This document shows positions 17,239 through 26,716 of a stretch of 64,000 bases of DNA, one piece after another. Below the pieces are notes generated by a model. That model was not told the DNA's origin, ran no database searches, and worked only from the letters and a program-made list of their open reading frames with translations. A program made the translations under genes and the position numbers. How positions within the stretch are numbered: position 1 is the stretch's first letter; every line of letters starts with the position of its first letter. Source of the DNA: Thermostichus vulcanus str. 'Rupite' (GTDB lineage Bacteria > Cyanobacteriota > Cyanobacteriia > Thermostichales > Thermostichaceae); contig NZ_JAFIRA010000007.1 of assembly GCF_022848905.1 (NCBI RefSeq), forward strand, positions 1 through 64,000. The letters run 5' to 3'.

Positions 17239-18284
17239 AGAAAGTTCCCCCACTGGTTAAAGGCAGTATCCTGGTCGTCGAAGACGAGAAAATTATTGCC
17301 AAGGATATCGCCACCGTCCTGAAAAAATTTGGTTACACTGTGCCTGCCATTGCCTCCTCTGGAGAGGAAGCGATGCGTCGGTTAGAAGAGTCCCCCGTAG
17401 ACTTAGTGCTGATGGATATCGTCTTGAAAGGCGATATCGACGGTGTAGAAGCGGCTAAGCGTATTACCGAGCGGTTCAACATTCCGGTGGTGCATCTGAC
17501 TGCCTATGCCGACGATGACACGCTGGCCCGCGTCAAGGAAACCCAGCCCTTCGGCTACATCATCAAACCCTTCAAGGAGCGGGAGCTGTACACCACCATC
17601 GAGATTGCCCTGCACAACCACCAGCAGAGCATCGAGAATCGCAAATTAGAAGAGAAAAAGATTGAGGAGCTGCGGCAAAACCTACACAAGCTTCAGCAGT
17701 TCACCGATGTGAAGGGCACCCTGTTCAAAAAGTTCCTGCAGGATCTGAGCGAGCCCTTATCCAATCTCAGCTTTGCCGTTAGTCTCCTTAAAGATGCTGA
17801 GGCGGATCCTAAGCGGGAGCATTATCTGCAGGTGCTTGAGGAGGAATTTCGCCGTGAGTTGGAGCTGATCCACCAGACCTCCAACCTAGAAGATCTCCTC
17901 AACCTGGAAAATGTTGGCTTACTCAGCCAATTCAGCCTGTTGCGGCCCCAGGAACCCAGTCGAGGTCGGCTGATGGAAGGGGAAAAAATACCTGCGTCTG
18001 CACCAACTCCATCGGTTGGAGTTGCTACTATGCCCGCGCAGGCGGCTGCCCCGGCCTTTACCCCTGCTGCTCCAATGGCCATGGATGAGGCAATCACGGT
18101 ACCCCGGGTGACGTTACGCCCCCTTAACCAAACTCAGCTGGCGGAACGCTTGGGGGTGGTGGTCTCCGCCATCACCTACTGGAAGTTCAAAACCGGATTT
18201 CCGGAATGGAGCCGTAGCCGGGATCCGGATGGCATCTCTTGGCGGTATTCTTCCGATTCCAAGCGCTTTTCGCCTGTGCCCTAA
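17235..18284 (+). CDS. Response regulator with C-terminal helix-turn-helix-like domain
   Basis: A 349-residue protein whose TTG start overlaps the kinase stop by 4 bases, so the two are a cognate pair. The receiver domain spans about residues 10-125 with acidic pocket E16/D17, phosphorylation site D61 (VLMDI), T89 and K111 (KPF). A helical middle section (about 135-235) follows, then a proline/alanine-rich linker. The last 55 residues (LNQTQLAERLGVVVSAITYWK... then FPEWSRSRDPDGISW) resemble a helix-turn-helix segment found at the ends of several cyanobacterial proteins. The output could therefore be DNA binding, but the middle domain is unassigned. Confidence 0.85.
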   Translation: MKKVPPLVKGSILVVEDEKIIAKDIATVLKKFGYTVPAIASSGEEAMRRLEESPVDLVLMDIVLKGDIDGVEAAKRITERFNIPVVHLTAYADDDTLARVKETQPFGYIIKPFKERELYTTIEIALHNHQQSIENRKLEEKKIEELRQNLHKLQQFTDVKGTLFKKFLQDLSEPLSNLSFAVSLLKDAEADPKREHYLQVLEEEFRRELELIHQTSNLEDLLNLENVGLLSQFSLLRPQEPSRGRLMEGEKIPASAPTPSVGVATMPAQAAAPAFTPAAPMAMDEAITVPRVTLRPLNQTQLAERLGVVVSAITYWKFKTGFPEWSRSRDPDGISWRYSSDSKRFSPVP

Positions 18285-18301
18285 CATTATTGATGGTATT
18301 G

Positions 18302-18329
18302 ATGGGCTGAAGGGATCCCTTCAGCCCAT
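18302..18329. terminator. Perfect palindrome, probable bidirectional terminator
   Basis: ATGGGCTGAAGG and CCTTCAGCCCAT enclose a GATC loop, making a 12-bp perfect stem centred on a GGGATCCC. It lies between the convergent response-regulator and rlpA-like genes, 17 and 21 bases from their stops. No long T run follows. Confidence 0.65.
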
Positions 18330-18350
18330 TCCATTGGCTAGCAATTCAAC

Positions 18351-19523
18351 TCAACGCTGCACCACTTCCACCCGCACGGGAGCAATCCCAGAACGTACCA
18401 TCCCCAGCACTTCCGCCGCTCGAATTGACACATCAATAATGCGACCGGGAATGAAAGGGCCGCGGTCATTGATGCGCACGATGGCTTGGCGACCATTCTC
18501 CACATTGGTGACCCGTACCTCGGTGCCAAAGGGCAAGGTGGGGTGGGCAGCTGTCATTTCATGGCGGGTTTTGTGTAGGTCATACCAGGAGGCAATGCCT
18601 TCTTCCACAGGCCCAACCACGCGGGTGGGAGCTGGAACAGGTTCCTGCTGAGCTCCCGTTTTGGGCTGGCGGGCTGTAGCAGTGAGGGTGGGGGACTGGG
18701 GCAAAGCTGGGGCCTGAATGGGAGGGGCATCCAGCAACAGACGACGCAAACGGTTGACTGCCAGCACAGCAGTATCGACGGGGCGCTGGCTATCCACCAA
18801 CAGCACCCCCTCATCGATACGAAGCAGTTCTTCTTCGTTGACATGGATGGCATAGAGTGGAACACCCGACTCTTGTTCTGTGGGTTTCGGGTCTGCCCAG
18901 TCGAGGGTAATGGTGGTGTCTTTCAGGGATCCCTGCGCTATTTGGTTCAGCTGGGCCACCAAAGAAGTGGCTCGTTCCAGAGGGTTATCCAACTCAGGTT
19001 GCTCGACAAAGCTGACCACGGGCAGATCCCGCACGTAAACCGTGACCACCTGCTGGCCGTCCATCTGATAGTCGTACAGGGTGGAGATGGGCTGGCTGGT
19101 TTGCTGCTGCTGTTCGCCGATCTTGAGGGCGGGTTCTTCCCCGGAGGTAGGGGCCGCTTGACGAACTTGATCCAAAAGGTCATCCAGGTTTAGGCTGCCC
19201 GGTTTGGCGGGGATGGGTAGGGTAGCAGCGGATAAAGTGCCCTGCTGCTCGGCCAAAATTCCAGAAATGGATTGGGGTGCAGGAACTTGGACAGCCGCTG
19301 GCGATAGGGTAGAGGGCCCGTCTAATACAGTTGCTTCTGATACATCTGCCAAATTGGTTGCTCTGCCATTGGGGGATCCTGTTCGAGTTGAGGCTTGTGC
19401 CCGTGGAGCCAAACTACCGACAATCCCGATAGGTAAGCCCAAAGCCGTGACACAGAGGCAACTGACCAAACCCAATTTCTGGGCGGGATCCAGTCCCTGT
19501 CCAAGCCATTTCCAATTCCGCAT
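18351..19523 (-). CDS. rlpA: Septal-ring RlpA-like protein (double-psi beta-barrel)
   Basis: A 390-residue exported protein. The N-terminus has a hydrophobic segment (about residues 17-37, LGLVSCLCVTALGLPIGIVG) acting as signal peptide or anchor. A long low-complexity region and a conserved middle domain follow. The last 85 residues are the RlpA barrel: GIASWYDLHKTRHEMTAAHP, then PFGTEVRVTN, then INDRGPF and GRIIDVS. RlpA proteins bind or cleave denuded peptidoglycan. The SPOR domain of E. coli RlpA is absent, while the barrel with its conserved Asp/His surroundings is intact, so lytic activity is plausible. It is transcribed divergently from purM. Confidence 0.85.
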   Translation of the reverse strand: MRNWKWLGQGLDPAQKLGLVSCLCVTALGLPIGIVGSLAPRAQASTRTGSPNGRATNLADVSEATVLDGPSTLSPAAVQVPAPQSISGILAEQQGTLSAATLPIPAKPGSLNLDDLLDQVRQAAPTSGEEPALKIGEQQQQTSQPISTLYDYQMDGQQVVTVYVRDLPVVSFVEQPELDNPLERATSLVAQLNQIAQGSLKDTTITLDWADPKPTEQESGVPLYAIHVNEEELLRIDEGVLLVDSQRPVDTAVLAVNRLRRLLLDAPPIQAPALPQSPTLTATARQPKTGAQQEPVPAPTRVVGPVEEGIASWYDLHKTRHEMTAAHPTLPFGTEVRVTNVENGRQAIVRINDRGPFIPGRIIDVSIRAAEVLGMVRSGIAPVRVEVVQR

Positions 19524-19670
19524 GAGGCCGCGCTCCTCTCTAACTTTACCTACAACATTCAGTGCGATAGTTGAAGCAGAAGTTAATGTACCATAGGTTT
19601 TTAAGTTGGCAAGTTTAGGCGATAGGGCCCGAAAAGCCCAAGTCTCGTCAGCATAAGGACTCTCGGCATC

Positions 19671-20726
19671 TTGGATTACCGTTCCGCAGGGGTTGACATA
19701 GATCTGGGCCGCGCCCTTGTCAAGGGGATCCAGGAGCGGGTCGCACGTACTAAAGTCCCGTCTTCCGGTTCTTCAGGAACCCTAGGGGGAATCGGTGGGT
19801 TCGCGGGTCTGTTTGAGTTGCCAACGGGGTATCAAGCGCCTGTATTGGTGGCGGGAACCGATGGGGTGGGCACCAAGTTGCAGATTGCGCAGCAGTGGGG
19901 CCAGCACCGTGGGGTCGGCATTGATTTGGTGGCCATGTGCGTCAATGATGTGCTGACGGTGGGGGCAAAGCCGCTGTTTTTCCTGGATTACATCGCCACC
20001 GGCAAGCTGGAGCCAGACGCCCTCTTGCAGGTGATCGACGGGATCCTAGAGGGCTGCCAACAGGCGGGTTGTGAATTGCTCGGCGGCGAAACGGCGGAGA
20101 TGCCGGGGTTCTATCCGCCGGGGGAATATGACCTGGCGGGGTTTTGCGTCGGCATTGTCGAGAAATCCGCCATCTTGGATGGATCCCAGGTGTGCATTGG
20201 GGATCGGCTGTTGGCTCTGCCCAGTAGTGGTGTTCACAGCAACGGCTACAGCCTGGTGCGCCGGATTGTGGCGGAGGGGGGCTGGACTTGGGATCATCAA
20301 CCGCAGGGATGGGAGCGGCCCTTGGGGGAAGTGTTTCTCACCCCGACCCGCATCTACGTTGAGGCAGTACACCAGCTACAGCAGGCAGGCATTGAAATCC
20401 ACGGCATGGCCCACATCACCGGTGGCGGCATCCCCGAAAACCTGCCCCGTTGTTTGGCCCCCACGCAAGCAGCACGCCTTACCCCCCACAGTTGGCGGAT
20501 CCCACGGGAGTTTTCTTGGCTCCAGGAGCAGGGGCAGGTGGAGACTGACGAGATGTTCCGGACTTTCAATCTTGGGGTAGGGTACGTGTTGGTTGTGCCA
20601 CCCGATGTGCAGGAACGGGTGCAAAGCCTCCTGCCGGAAGCCCAGGCAATTGGGGAGGTGGTGGCGGCAGAGGCTGGGGAACATCCTGTGCGAGTCTTGG
20701 GCCTAGAGAATTGGGGATCCCTTTGA
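19671..20726 (+). CDS. purM: Phosphoribosylformylglycinamidine cyclo-ligase (AIR synthetase)
   Basis: PurM closes the imidazole ring in purine synthesis, converting FGAM to AIR with ATP. The 351-residue length is normal. Recognisable segments are MDYRSAGVDIDLGR at the start, GTDGVGTKLQIA, ELLGGETAEMPGFY and the C-terminal HITGGGIPENLPR. Translation probably starts at a TTG (19671) preceded by AAGGA, since homologues begin exactly there. It is followed after about 200 bases by the ABC exporter operon, which has its own start signals. Confidence 0.95.
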   Translation: MDYRSAGVDIDLGRALVKGIQERVARTKVPSSGSSGTLGGIGGFAGLFELPTGYQAPVLVAGTDGVGTKLQIAQQWGQHRGVGIDLVAMCVNDVLTVGAKPLFFLDYIATGKLEPDALLQVIDGILEGCQQAGCELLGGETAEMPGFYPPGEYDLAGFCVGIVEKSAILDGSQVCIGDRLLALPSSGVHSNGYSLVRRIVAEGGWTWDHQPQGWERPLGEVFLTPTRIYVEAVHQLQQAGIEIHGMAHITGGGIPENLPRCLAPTQAARLTPHSWRIPREFSWLQEQGQVETDEMFRTFNLGVGYVLVVPPDVQERVQSLLPEAQAIGEVVAAEAGEHPVRVLGLENWGSL

Positions 20727-20926
20727 AAGGTTCACCAGGGGGATCCCCACCAAAAGGGGGAACGGGATTCCGTCCCCGCGAAACCATGCTTCCTCCAGCT
20801 ATGCTAAGTTTGCATTTGGCCTAAGCAAAGTTGCCTAGGGCCTTGCAGTGGGATCCGGGCAACCCGCGACAGCCTTCATCAACCAGGGCCGTTTGCGAAC
20901 CACTCATGACCCTGTAGGAGCCGCTG

Positions 20927-21961
20927 ATGACTGTTCTAGGAAGCGCAAGCGCGATCGAAGTTGAACACTTGAGCAAAACCTACGGCACTTTTACTGCCAT
21001 CCGGGATATCTCTTTTCAGGTGAATGCCGGAGAGATCATGGGATTTTTGGGGCCCAACGGAGCTGGGAAAACCACCTCCATGCGCATCCTGACAGGATTC
21101 TTGCCTGCCAGTGAGGGGACGGCACGGGTGGCTGGATTCGATATCAACCAAGACTCCATGGCGGTGCGCCAACGGATTGGTTATCTGCCGGAAAATCCGC
21201 CCCTCTACACCGAAATGACCGTGGAGGGCTACCTGCATTTTGTGGCCCAACTCAAACGGGTTAGCCCCGGTGACCGAGCAACACAGGTGAATCGGGCTAT
21301 ACAGCGCTGCAGCCTAGAAGAAAAACGCCACACCCTGATCCGCAAGCTCTCTAAAGGGTTTAAGCAGCGGGTAGGGATTGCCCAGGCTTTGGTCCATGAT
21401 CCACCCGTGATCATTTTGGATGAACCGACAGTGGGCCTGGATCCGAAGCAGATCATTGAGGTGCGCAACCTGATCAAAAGCTTGGCCGGGGAACACACGA
21501 TCATTCTTTCCACCCACATCCTGCCAGAGGTGAGCATGACCTGTGACCGGGTGGTGATCATCAATCGCGGCCAAGTGGCGGCCATCGGTACCCCCAGTGA
21601 GCTGACGGCCCAATTTCAGGGGCAACACCAGGCTCATCTGCACATCGGTGCTGCCAGCGAAACTGCCATCCGCACAGCTCTAGAACGGATCCCACAGGTG
21701 CAAATTTTGAGCCTAGAACCTCGTACTGCGGTAGAGTCTCAGCGATGGCAACTGCAACTGAGCAGCAGTACCCCCGTTGATACATGGATCCCTGAGGTGG
21801 CCAAAGCCCTGATCCAGTCGGATATGGCTCTCTACGAAATTGGTCGTTCACAAGCCTCTCTGGAGGAGATTTTCCTGCAACTGACGACCCAAGAGAGATC
21901 TGGCCAAGAGGGATCCGACTCAGCGCCAGACTCTGAGATCCCTGAGGAGGCAGCAGCATGA
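20927..21961 (+). CDS. ABC-2 type exporter ATPase, GldA/NatA-like
   Basis: The ATP-binding subunit of an exporter. Walker A is GPNGAGKTT (residues 42-50), the signature is LSKGFKQRVG, and Walker B is VIILDEPTVGLDP followed by the switch histidine in STHIL. A roughly 110-residue C-terminal extension is typical of the GldA/NatA/CcmA-like DUF4162 group. Its stop overlaps the next gene's start by 4 bases (ATGA), so it is co-translated with the permease. With the two genes after it, the set matches the GldA-GldF-GldG family first known from gliding bacteria; cyanobacterial versions are of unknown substrate. Confidence 0.9.
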   Translation: MTVLGSASAIEVEHLSKTYGTFTAIRDISFQVNAGEIMGFLGPNGAGKTTSMRILTGFLPASEGTARVAGFDINQDSMAVRQRIGYLPENPPLYTEMTVEGYLHFVAQLKRVSPGDRATQVNRAIQRCSLEEKRHTLIRKLSKGFKQRVGIAQALVHDPPVIILDEPTVGLDPKQIIEVRNLIKSLAGEHTIILSTHILPEVSMTCDRVVIINRGQVAAIGTPSELTAQFQGQHQAHLHIGAASETAIRTALERIPQVQILSLEPRTAVESQRWQLQLSSSTPVDTWIPEVAKALIQSDMALYEIGRSQASLEEIFLQLTTQERSGQEGSDSAPDSEIPEEAAA

Positions 21962-22743
21962 ACGGAGTGATCACGATTTTCCGCAAAGAGTTGCGGGGAT
22001 ATTTCACCTCCCCCATTGCCTATGTAGTCGCGGCGGTATTTTGGGGCTTGGCCGGGTTCTTCTTCACCAATATCCTGGTGCGGGTGATCGCTATTGCGCA
22101 GCAGGCGGATTTATTTGCCCAGTTTGGCCAAGACAGCAGCTTTGATGCAGCCACCATTCTCTCGCAGCAATTTTTGAACCTGCTGGGCACGATTTTTCTC
22201 TTTTTGCTGCCGATCCTAACGATGGGATCCTACGCCGAAGAACGGCGACGCGGCACGATAGAGCTGCTGGCCACTTCCCCGATCACCAACTTGGCGGTGG
22301 CAGTGGGCAAGTGGCTGGCGGTGTGGGTCTTTTTCATAACGCTGCTGATCCCGCCCTTGGTGTACCAGGTGCTGACTCTGAGCACTTCCAATCCGGCGGT
22401 GGATTATCGGCTGACCCTGGTGGGTTATGTTGGATTGGCGCTGATGGCGGGCAGTGTCATGGCTTTGGGCTTGTTTGTCTCCTCCCTCACCGACAGTACC
22501 CTAATCGCGGCGGTGGCCACTTTTGGTTTGGTGCTGTTGCTTTGGGTAGTGGATGCGGCAGCCGGTCAGGAGAACAACTGGATTGCGGCCACCCTGCGGC
22601 ATCTTTCCCTGCTGCAGCAATATGGCAACTGGGTGCAAGGGATTGTCAGCAGCAGCAGCCTGATTTTGTTCTTGAGCATCACGGTGCTGGGGTTGTTTGC
22701 CACGGTGCAGGCGGTGGAAAGTCTGCGTTGGCAGCAGAGCTAA
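21958..22743 (+). CDS. ABC-2 type permease, GldF-like
   Basis: A 261-residue membrane subunit with six hydrophobic segments, an N-terminal FRKELRGYFTSPIAYV typical of the ABC-2 family and the conserved MGSYAEERRRGTIELLATSPI loop after the second segment. It partners the preceding ATPase and the following GldG-like protein. Exported or handled substrates of cyanobacterial GldF proteins are not established. Confidence 0.88.
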   Translation: MNGVITIFRKELRGYFTSPIAYVVAAVFWGLAGFFFTNILVRVIAIAQQADLFAQFGQDSSFDAATILSQQFLNLLGTIFLFLLPILTMGSYAEERRRGTIELLATSPITNLAVAVGKWLAVWVFFITLLIPPLVYQVLTLSTSNPAVDYRLTLVGYVGLALMAGSVMALGLFVSSLTDSTLIAAVATFGLVLLLWVVDAAAGQENNWIAATLRHLSLLQQYGNWVQGIVSSSSLILFLSITVLGLFATVQAVESLRWQQS

Positions 22744-22829
22744 AGTCTTGATCTTTAAAGATCTACTGAACCCATGCGAACTTATGCCCCCTAGGGGATG
22801 GCCGAATAGAGCGGTGTAGGAGGTGCAGG

Positions 22830-24422
22830 ATGAAAAACGGACAGGCATTATCCGATTGGACAGGCATTATTGGCATCGGGGTGATTGCCATTGGCTTAGT
22901 GGTGGGATCCGCCCTGACGGGTTGGACGGCGGTGCCCTTTAGCCTGCTCGCCGCCGGACTGGCACTGCTGGTGTTCTGGGGTATCACCCACCGACAACAG
23001 GTGGGATCCTTCCTAGGTTTGCGCTCCACCCAAACCAACGCCAATATCCTCGTCTCGGTGGCAGCGATGGCGGTGATTTTGGTGCTGATCAACGTGGTGG
23101 CAGTGCGCTACGATGCCCGGCTGGATCTGACGGAAGGGGGGCTGTTTACCCTGTCACCCCAAACCCAACAGTTGGTTCAGGGCCTATCCCGCCCCGTTAA
23201 GGTATGGGTAGTCACCACCGCACCGGATCCGAACCTACGAGAACAACTGGAGCGTTACCGGCGTCTTAACCCCAGCCGCTTCCAGTTTGAGTTTGTGGAT
23301 CCCAACCGCAATCCCTTGGTGGCCCAGCGGCTGCAGGTCACCCAGAGCAATACCTTGGTGGTGGAATCGGGAGAGAGCCGCCAGCAACTGCCACAACCGC
23401 CGGCCCCTGATCTGGAGAGCAACCTCACCCCGATCCTTTCTAAAGTGGTGAACCGAGGGGAAGCGGTCGCCTACTTTGTGCAAGGGCATGGGGAAGCCTC
23501 TCTGGAGGCGAATGGGGGAACGGTCAGTTTTGCGCAAGCGGTGGGATCCCTAGGTCGAGAAGGCTACCGAGCAGAACCCCTGAACCTGGTGCAGGCGGAG
23601 ATCCCGGAGGATGCGGACGTGCTGGTGCTGGCAGGGCCACAACGTCCTTTGTTCCCAGGAGAAGTGGAGAAGCTACAGGAGTATTTGGCCAATGGCGGCA
23701 GGGTTTTGTTGTTGATTGGCCCCCGGGTGGATGCTGGACTGGATCCCTTGCTGGAGGAGTGGGGGGTGGTCTTGGCGGATGACATTATTGTGGAGGCCAG
23801 CAGCGTTAGCCAGCTGTTGGGAACCGGCCCGGCTGTAGCTCTGGTCACCAGCTATGGCGATCACCCGATCACTGCGCCACTGGCAGCCCAGCGGTTGATG
23901 ACCCTCTTCCCGCTGGCTCGTTCTGTCGAAACCGAGGCGCGAGAAGGGATCCAAGCCACGCCGCTGCTGCGCACCAGTCCCCAGAGTTGGGGGGAAACCA
24001 GCGTTGATCTGGAGAATACCCCGGTGCAGTTTGATCCTGATCGCGATAAGCCTGGACCCTTAACCCTGGGAGTCGCGCTCACCCGCAGTCTCGACAACAG
24101 TGAGGCCAATGCTGAGCAGAACGCTGAACAAAACGATGAACAGGAATCTAAGCCAAGAGAAGCCCGCTTTGTGGTGATTGGCAACGTCAATTTTGCGGTG
24201 AACGGCAACCTCCTGCAGCAGGGGAACCAGGATCTGTTTTTGAATACCCTCAACTGGCTGACGGAGCAAACGGATCAAATCTCCATCCGACCCAAATCGA
24301 TTACCAACCGTCGCCTTACCCTGACCAGGCAAAACCTGAATTGGCTGGTGCTCGGCTCTACGGTGCTCCTGCCCCTGCTGGCGCTGGGATCTGGTGCAGC
24401 GCTCTGGTGGCAAAGACGGTAG
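22830..24422 (+). CDS. GldG-family ABC auxiliary protein
   Basis: A 530-residue membrane-anchored protein, preceded by a strong GTAGGAGGTG site. Three N-terminal hydrophobic segments (within the first 95 residues) are followed by a large extracytoplasmic domain of the ABC_transp_aux/GldG type: RYDARLDLTEGGLFTLSPQTQ, then a PVKVWVVTT strand, then YFVQGHGEASLE, and VLVLAGPQRPLFPGEVEKLQ. A C-terminal hydrophobic segment near 505-525 ends the protein. A short glutamate/asparagine-rich insert (NAEQNAEQNDEQE) lies near residue 425. Confidence 0.88.
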   Translation: MKNGQALSDWTGIIGIGVIAIGLVVGSALTGWTAVPFSLLAAGLALLVFWGITHRQQVGSFLGLRSTQTNANILVSVAAMAVILVLINVVAVRYDARLDLTEGGLFTLSPQTQQLVQGLSRPVKVWVVTTAPDPNLREQLERYRRLNPSRFQFEFVDPNRNPLVAQRLQVTQSNTLVVESGESRQQLPQPPAPDLESNLTPILSKVVNRGEAVAYFVQGHGEASLEANGGTVSFAQAVGSLGREGYRAEPLNLVQAEIPEDADVLVLAGPQRPLFPGEVEKLQEYLANGGRVLLLIGPRVDAGLDPLLEEWGVVLADDIIVEASSVSQLLGTGPAVALVTSYGDHPITAPLAAQRLMTLFPLARSVETEAREGIQATPLLRTSPQSWGETSVDLENTPVQFDPDRDKPGPLTLGVALTRSLDNSEANAEQNAEQNDEQESKPREARFVVIGNVNFAVNGNLLQQGNQDLFLNTLNWLTEQTDQISIRPKSITNRRLTLTRQNLNWLVLGSTVLLPLLALGSGAALWWQRR

Positions 24423-24539
24423 AGGAATGGGGCTGTTGCCTGAGAAGGAATCCCCAATTGACATTGAAGCTGGTGAAACTCATCCTGCCAATCTAAATCA
24501 ATTTGATTATCCATCTGATCAAGAAGAGTCAAGAGGACG

Positions 24540-25949
24540 ATGTTCAAGCGCACCACCCTAATTCTGTTAGGCTTGGCCGTGGCCTGCATCCTCGGCTATT
24601 TCCTCTTCGACAATGCCCAGCAGCTGCGCCAACAGGCGGAAGCGGAACGGGCAAAACTGTTCCATGTCCAGACCGATACGATTGCCCGCATTGAGATCCA
24701 GCAGCAAAGCTCCGACGAACCGGAGTTGATCGTTCTGGAACGGGTGCCAGACAGTGATCCGACCCAGTGGCGAATTCTCAGCCCAATTCAGTCAGCAGCC
24801 CTGGATTTCCCCATCTCCAGCCTGTTAAACACCTTTTCCCGCCTCACCCCAGAAATCACCCTAGAGGGATCCCTGGATAATCCTGAGGATTTGGCCGCCT
24901 TTGGCCTGGATAACCCCAAACAGCAGATCACCCTCATGCCTCAGGCGGGGGATCCCTATCGACTTTCGATCGGAAACGACAACTTTGACCGCTCCGGTTT
25001 TTATGCCCGCGCCAATGATGGAGAAGTGGTGTTGATCGCCAGTGCCCAAAAGGGATCCCTGTTACCCTCGCTGCTGGCTCTGCGGGATAAAACCCTGCTT
25101 AGCTTTGATTCGGCTGATGTGGAATCGTTCCAGGTGCGACTGGCAGAGGCGGATCCGGAGCAATTTCAGATAGAGCGGCAGGGCAATGGCTGGCAGATAA
25201 CCGACCCGAAGCGGCTACCTGCGGATGATACCAACGTGAATCGGTTGCTGAATACCCTGGCCCGTTTGCAAGCGGTGGAGTTTCCCGCCGAAACTCAGGC
25301 GGATTTGGCCCCCTACGGTCTGGATAACCCCTCCGCCCAGCTGACGATTAAACTCGCGGCCTCTGCCGAAAACTCTGATCCCGCCCCACTGACCGTGGCT
25401 CTTGGCTCAGAAACCAACGGACAAGTGCATGTGATCACCTCTCAACATCCGGCAGTGGCCACGCTACTCACCAGTACAGCCGACATTCTCCGTTCTGATC
25501 TCGAAGATCTACGGGATCACCGTATTGCCCGCCTCAATGCCAATCAAATTGAGGCCATCACCCTTGCGTCGGAAGGAGAGGAGATCACCTTACAACCCTT
25601 GCCCAGCGAGAGCGGATCCCCTGGCATTCGTTGGGAAAACCCCGACCAACCGGGCCAAGCGCAGGAGCTCACCTCGATTTTTTCCACCCTCAACTCCGCC
25701 CGAGCGAGCGAATTCCTGCAGGACGATCCAGAGGCCCAGAAAAGCTTGCAGGATCCCACCCTGCGGCTGACCTTTCGGCCCAAACCCGATTCTGGGCAGG
25801 ATCCCCTGACTTTGAGCTTGGCCCCATCGGGGTTACGCGCCTACGTGCAAAGCAGCTACCAGCCGGATATCGCCGTCATCGACCTCAGCACCTTCCACAC
25901 CCTGGAAACAGAGGTGAATCGGCTGCTGGAACAAGAGGAAGCTAGTTAA
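24540..25949 (+). CDS. DUF4340 domain protein, fourth gene of the Gld-type operon
   Basis: A 469-residue protein with one N-terminal membrane segment (TLILLGLAVACILGYFLF) and then repeated beta-rich units. DUF4340 units are evident around residues 115-140 (AAFGLDNPKQQITL) and 255-275 (APYGLDNPSAQLTI), sharing the .YGLDNP... motif. DUF4340 genes regularly sit next to gldG-like genes, so it likely forms a periplasmic partner of that exporter. A GAGGA site precedes the ATG. No enzymatic motif is visible. Confidence 0.85.
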   Translation: MFKRTTLILLGLAVACILGYFLFDNAQQLRQQAEAERAKLFHVQTDTIARIEIQQQSSDEPELIVLERVPDSDPTQWRILSPIQSAALDFPISSLLNTFSRLTPEITLEGSLDNPEDLAAFGLDNPKQQITLMPQAGDPYRLSIGNDNFDRSGFYARANDGEVVLIASAQKGSLLPSLLALRDKTLLSFDSADVESFQVRLAEADPEQFQIERQGNGWQITDPKRLPADDTNVNRLLNTLARLQAVEFPAETQADLAPYGLDNPSAQLTIKLAASAENSDPAPLTVALGSETNGQVHVITSQHPAVATLLTSTADILRSDLEDLRDHRIARLNANQIEAITLASEGEEITLQPLPSESGSPGIRWENPDQPGQAQELTSIFSTLNSARASEFLQDDPEAQKSLQDPTLRLTFRPKPDSGQDPLTLSLAPSGLRAYVQSSYQPDIAVIDLSTFHTLETEVNRLLEQEEAS

Positions 25950-25963
25950 GTGAAATTCTAGTG

Positions 25964-25993
25964 GGGGATCCCGATCCCATCGGCGGGATCCCC
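25964..25993. terminator. Inverted repeat between convergent genes, probable terminator
   Basis: GGGGATCCCG (25964-25973) and CGGGATCCCC (25984-25993) can form a 10-bp stem with a 10-base loop, between the stops of the DUF4340 gene and usp. The stem is built from two GGGATCCC elements. There is no T run, so the evidence is structure and position only. Confidence 0.45.
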
Positions 25994-26014
25994 TGGAATA
26001 GCTCATGGAGTCGT

Positions 26015-26548
26015 TCACGAGGTGGCCGCAGCCATTTCACCGGTGGGGGTAGGCGCTTTTTTCTGGATGGCTTTTCCCTGTACCGTCAATACAGAACAGG
26101 GGGCATGGTGCAGCACGTAGTTGCTGACACTCCCCATGAACAACTCACTCAAACCGGAGTGTCCGCGGCGGCCCACCACCACCAAATCTGCCTCCCAAGA
26201 GCGGGCTAAATCACAGATGACGCGACCAGGATTGCCATAGTTGAGGCTAAATTCGGCGTGTACTCCGTGTTCAGCCGCTTCATCCGTCAGCGAACGCAGA
26301 TAATCCTGCTGGTTTTGCTCAAAGATGGCACATTGCTCCCGATAGGATTGCCACAGCTCGGCGCTGATGGTGGAACTGTAATCCACTCCCAAGATCATCG
26401 GCGGTTCTGGAGCACCGGGCTCCTCGTGGGAGAGAACATGGAGCACCATCAGATTGGCTTGCATGGCTTCCGCCAGTTGGATCGCTTTTTGGAAGACCAT
26501 GTCGCTCAATTCCGACCGATCCAAGGCTACCAAAATCCTGTTGTACAT
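26015..26548 (-). CDS. Universal stress protein, UspA family
   Basis: A single-domain, 177-residue Usp protein beginning MYNRILVALDRSELS. The ATP-binding signature GX2GX9GS is intact (GRRGHSGLSELFMGSVS, about residues 130-146), so it probably belongs to the nucleotide-binding subgroup. An insertion between the second strand and third helix (GVDYSSTISAELWQSYREQC) is common in cyanobacterial members. It stands as a single gene convergent with the Gld-type operon. Confidence 0.9.
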   Translation of the reverse strand: MYNRILVALDRSELSDMVFQKAIQLAEAMQANLMVLHVLSHEEPGAPEPPMILGVDYSSTISAELWQSYREQCAIFEQNQQDYLRSLTDEAAEHGVHAEFSLNYGNPGRVICDLARSWEADLVVVGRRGHSGLSELFMGSVSNYVLHHAPCSVLTVQGKAIQKKAPTPTGEMAAATS

Positions 26549-26716
26549 ATCGGCTTCCTCCAGGTTGTCAACAGCCGAGCAAGGGATAGAGATGAGCTGA
26601 TTGACCTGGTTTCGACTCCAACTTCCTCTCTTCCTTGCCCCCTATTTGCGTTGTAGAAGATCTGTGTGAGGAAATCGTGAAGATCAAGGATGGCAGGTTG
26701 GATCGGTAACCAAAGT

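Noticed and set aside
20727-20800. Hairpin GGGGAACGG/CCGTCCCC after purM as a terminator
   Set aside because: The stem is imperfect and no T run follows; the evidence is too weak to list.
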